A stretch of 64,000 nt of DNA, from the NCBI GenBank assembly GCA_039640505.1, contig CP046865.1, forward strand, positions 1,116,001 to 1,180,000, given 5' to 3'. The notes beneath the pieces were generated by a model that was not told the DNA's origin, searched no databases, and worked only from the letters and a program-made list of their open reading frames with translations. Both the position numbers and the translations under genes were made by a program. Position 1 is the first letter of the stretch. Every line of letters starts with the position of its first letter. Origin of the DNA: Rhodobacteraceae bacterium Araon29. GTDB taxonomy: Bacteria; Pseudomonadota; Alphaproteobacteria; Rhodobacterales; Rhodobacteraceae. Positions 62,055 through 64,000 of the stretch are shown one piece after another.

Positions 62055-62764
62055 GCCAGCCAGCGCCGCATTACCCGCTCGAACACGCCGCCGAAAAATG
62101 CCAGCAGATCGGTGCCATGTTGCGGCGTGAATTGATGCAGGTCATCAGATCCCATAAGCAGCAGGCCGGGCAGCTTACCGCGTCCAAAATCCAGTCTTAG
62201 TGCCGCTTCAGAGCGCAGGAATTCGGCGGCATCGCCATAAACCTGTTCTGCGCCATATTGAATTTTTCGCAACGTTACATCCCGCGCTAAAGTATTTTTC
62301 CCTTGGGTCAGATAGGCCTCGATGAACCCGGGAATTGCAACGGTAATGGCGTCGTTAAAATCTCCAAAGACATGGTTTGAATTTCTATCTGTCTGGCGGG
62401 TTTCAAGCACCAGTTTGATAGATTGGACACGTAAAATGTCTGCAACGTCACCTTGAAGGTCACTGAGAAACTGTTGGAAGTCTACAGCATCCATCATGCG
62501 CAAAATGGCCCGTTGAACTTGATTGATGCCAGACAGGCTTTCATAAGAGGCGGCAATCACACTTCGGTGCAACTCTTCTAGCCGATCAAGCCGGGTTTCC
62601 AAACGGTCCATTGCGATCCCTCTAAGATCAACAATGTTGCCCCCCAGCGATTGACTGTTGGCGTCAATCAAAGCCTGCATCAAATCTTGATCATCCAGAA
62701 TAACGTCCGGCCGGGCTATGATCTTGTCGCGCAGGGCGCTGTCAATTTTGGGCGGTGTTGTCAT
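62051..62764 (-). CDS. DUF484-family protein
   Basis: The 237-residue protein has the DUF484 pattern: an N-terminal ALRDKIIARPDVILDDQDLM, a helical middle (about 55-110) and a C-terminal GAF-like part ending LLLMGSDDLHQFTPQHGTDL, LAFFGGVFERVMRRWLA. In many proteobacteria it is paired with xerC, as here, but its role is unknown. The 4-base overlap with xerC indicates coupling. Confidence 0.88.
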   Translation of the reverse strand: MTTPPKIDSALRDKIIARPDVILDDQDLMQALIDANSQSLGGNIVDLRGIAMDRLETRLDRLEELHRSVIAASYESLSGINQVQRAILRMMDAVDFQQFLSDLQGDVADILRVQSIKLVLETRQTDRNSNHVFGDFNDAITVAIPGFIEAYLTQGKNTLARDVTLRKIQYGAEQVYGDAAEFLRSEAALRLDFGRGKLPGLLLMGSDDLHQFTPQHGTDLLAFFGGVFERVMRRWLA

Positions 62765-62807
62765 CTGTCGGCCCCTCTATCAAAGATATATGAGGCTTTA
62801 TACAGAT

Positions 62808-63461
62808 TTACAGAATTTTTTGCCCAGTTTTTTCAATATCTGCCAAAAATGCCGCCAAACCCTTGTCTGTAAGGGGGTGGTTGGCCAAGCTTTTGATCAC
62901 AGCTGGAGGTGCTGTCATGACATCCGCGCCAATACGCGCGCTTTCCAAAACATGGTTTGCTGTGCGGATAGAAGCCGCGAGGATTTGAGTTTCAAAGCCA
63001 TAATTGTCGTAAATCACCCTGATATCCTCGATCAGGTCCATACCATCAAGGTTGATGTCATCCAGCCGGCCAATGAAAGGCGAAATAAAGGTTGCTCCGG
63101 CTTTGGCAGCCAACAGCGCTTGATTGGCGGAAAAGCAAAGGGTAACATTTACCATTTGTCCCCCGCCAGACAGCACTTTACAGGCTTTCAACCCATCCCA
63201 AGTAAGCGGCACTTTAACAGCAATATTATCCGCAATTTCACCAAGCTTACGGCCCTCTGCGATCATCTTGTCGGCTTCTGTTGCCGTAACCTCTGCGCTG
63301 ACGGGGCCCGAAACGATGCTGCAAATTTCTTTGGTAACTTCGACAATGTCGCGGCCAGATTTTTTAATCAAAGACGGGTTGGTGGTGACCCCATCAACCA
63401 TGCCTAAATCATTAAGTTCTGCAATTTGGTCAATTTCAGCGCTATCTACAAAAAATTTCAT
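62808..63461 (-). CDS. Transaldolase/fructose-6-phosphate aldolase family protein
   Basis: The 217-residue protein is a short class I aldolase: [37 protein letters not shown], the Schiff-base lysine in [20 protein letters not shown] (near 85) and [20 protein letters not shown]. At this length it could be a transaldolase TalC or the aldolase Fsa, which differ by a few active-site residues. It should act in the pentose phosphate or sugar-aldol route. It is divergent from priA. Confidence 0.92.
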   Translation of the reverse strand: MKFFVDSAEIDQIAELNDLGMVDGVTTNPSLIKKSGRDIVEVTKEICSIVSGPVSAEVTATEADKMIAEGRKLGEIADNIAVKVPLTWDGLKACKVLSGGGQMVNVTLCFSANQALLAAKAGATFISPFIGRLDDINLDGMDLIEDIRVIYDNYGFETQILAASIRTANHVLESARIGADVMTAPPAVIKSLANHPLTDKGLAAFLADIEKTGQKIL

Positions 63462-63549
63462 GACTTTGATCCTCTAATGGGTTGGCCTAAGGTTGCTGTG
63501 GCTTTACTGCAAGTTCAGCCTTTGGAAAACCCCCAACGCGGAGCAAAGC

Positions 63550-64000
63550 GTGCAACAAGCTGCTTTTTTTCGACAAGACGATCTAATTTCGGTGATCACT
63601 ACCCAGCCGATCGAGCGGGCCTTGGATTATCGTGCGCCCGAAGGTGGGTGTTTCGATGGCGCCTTTGTCGAGGTGCCGCTCGGACCGCGTAAGGTATTGG
63701 GGGTGGTTTGGGGGTCTGGGCAAGGCGGGTACGATGCGGCTAAAATCCGGCCGGTTCTGCGTGTGCTAGATGTGGCACCGATGACATCTGAAATGAAGTT
63801 TTTTTTACAGCGCGCCGCAGATTACACCGTGACCCCCTTTTCTGCGATGCTACGCTTGGCCACCCGTGCGCCGGGGTTAAGCGATCCGCCTTCAATGCGC
63901 AAAATCTACTATCCAGGGGACACCACGACGATTAAAAAGACCAAAGCCCGAGAACGTGTTTTGGATGTTTTTGACATCTACGGTGGGGCTGGCTTTACGC
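63550..64000 (+). CDS. priA: Primosomal protein N', N-terminal part (runs off the right edge)
   Basis: The frame encodes MQQAAFFRQDDLISVITTQP, IERALDYRAPEGGCFDGAFV and EVPLGPRKVLGVVWGSG, which is the 3'-DNA-binding domain of PriA, the helicase that restarts stalled forks. About 150 codons are visible. The start is GTG at 63550, with GGAG 7 bases before it. The helicase motifs would lie beyond the window. Confidence 0.9.
   Translation, partial: MQQAAFFRQDDLISVITTQPIERALDYRAPEGGCFDGAFVEVPLGPRKVLGVVWGSGQGGYDAAKIRPVLRVLDVAPMTSEMKFFLQRAADYTVTPFSAMLRLATRAPGLSDPPSMRKIYYPGDTTTIKKTKARERVLDVFDIYGGAGFT

Noticed and set aside
62718-63407. 229-codon plus-strand frame opposite the transaldolase-like gene
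   Set aside because: The minus-strand product is a complete aldolase with its lysine and conserved motifs; the plus-strand frame is unconserved.

Overview
The window looks like a chromosomal stretch of a marine alphaproteobacterium of the order Rhodobacterales (roseobacter group), perhaps a lineage of moderate GC content. This is inferred from gene content and order: GcrA, a two-gene sigma-32/RluD neighbourhood, the phaZ/phaC-phaP-phaR cluster, pcm-tolC-DUF2497, the small DUF6280-type protein, an XRE-SdhE pair, an LdtR-type MarR regulator, and xerC-DUF484-transaldolase-priA. No rRNA, tRNA, CRISPR array, intact insertion sequence or prophage was seen. Both ends cut genes: an MFS transporter on the left and priA on the right.

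Region 1 (1-14.5 kb) is the most accessory part. It holds an ImuA-like gene without an adjacent imuB, a cupin, a two-gene unit with a phage MuF-like fragment, a gamma-butyrobetaine-hydroxylase-like gene with an EamA exporter and a divergent LysR regulator, and two Tas-like aldo/keto reductases. A duplicated block follows in which the reductase survives in one copy and the XRE regulator in the other. After it come DUF2061-desaturase and pcm-tolC-DUF2497. Region 2 (14.5-37 kb) is mostly housekeeping: efp, ygfZ, lolCD, aminotransferases, a MerR/DUF4396 pair with a textbook MerR promoter, parE, a MATE pump, sdhE, gloA, thyX, rluD and rpoH. A 715-base gene-free stretch between parE and the MATE gene carries palindromes and a strong terminator.

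Region 3 (37-42.4 kb) is the polyhydroxyalkanoate module: depolymerase phaZ divergent from synthase phaC, followed by phasin and the PhaR repressor. CTGC-N3-GCAG boxes sit on the phaC and phaP promoters. Region 4 (42.4-51.9 kb) is one long minus-strand run: binding protein, an unusual amino-acid ABC permease, FAD oxidoreductase, a DDAH-like hydrolase, a glutamine synthetase homologue, a class I amidotransferase, a second glutamine synthetase homologue and a second FAD oxidoreductase. It resembles the Puu gamma-glutamylation pathway joined to a methylarginine-type hydrolase, with no ATPase and no aldehyde dehydrogenase. Its substrate is unknown, and it is the best candidate here for an undescribed pathway.

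Region 5 (52-64 kb) returns to general functions: an M20 peptidase, a TPR protein, rimO, an S9 peptidase, gcrA, an ABC-2 permease, phosphatidylcholine synthase, xerC, DUF484, a transaldolase-like aldolase and the start of priA. Genes are tightly packed, with many 4- to 12-base overlaps. All functions are read from sequence alone; no database search was run.
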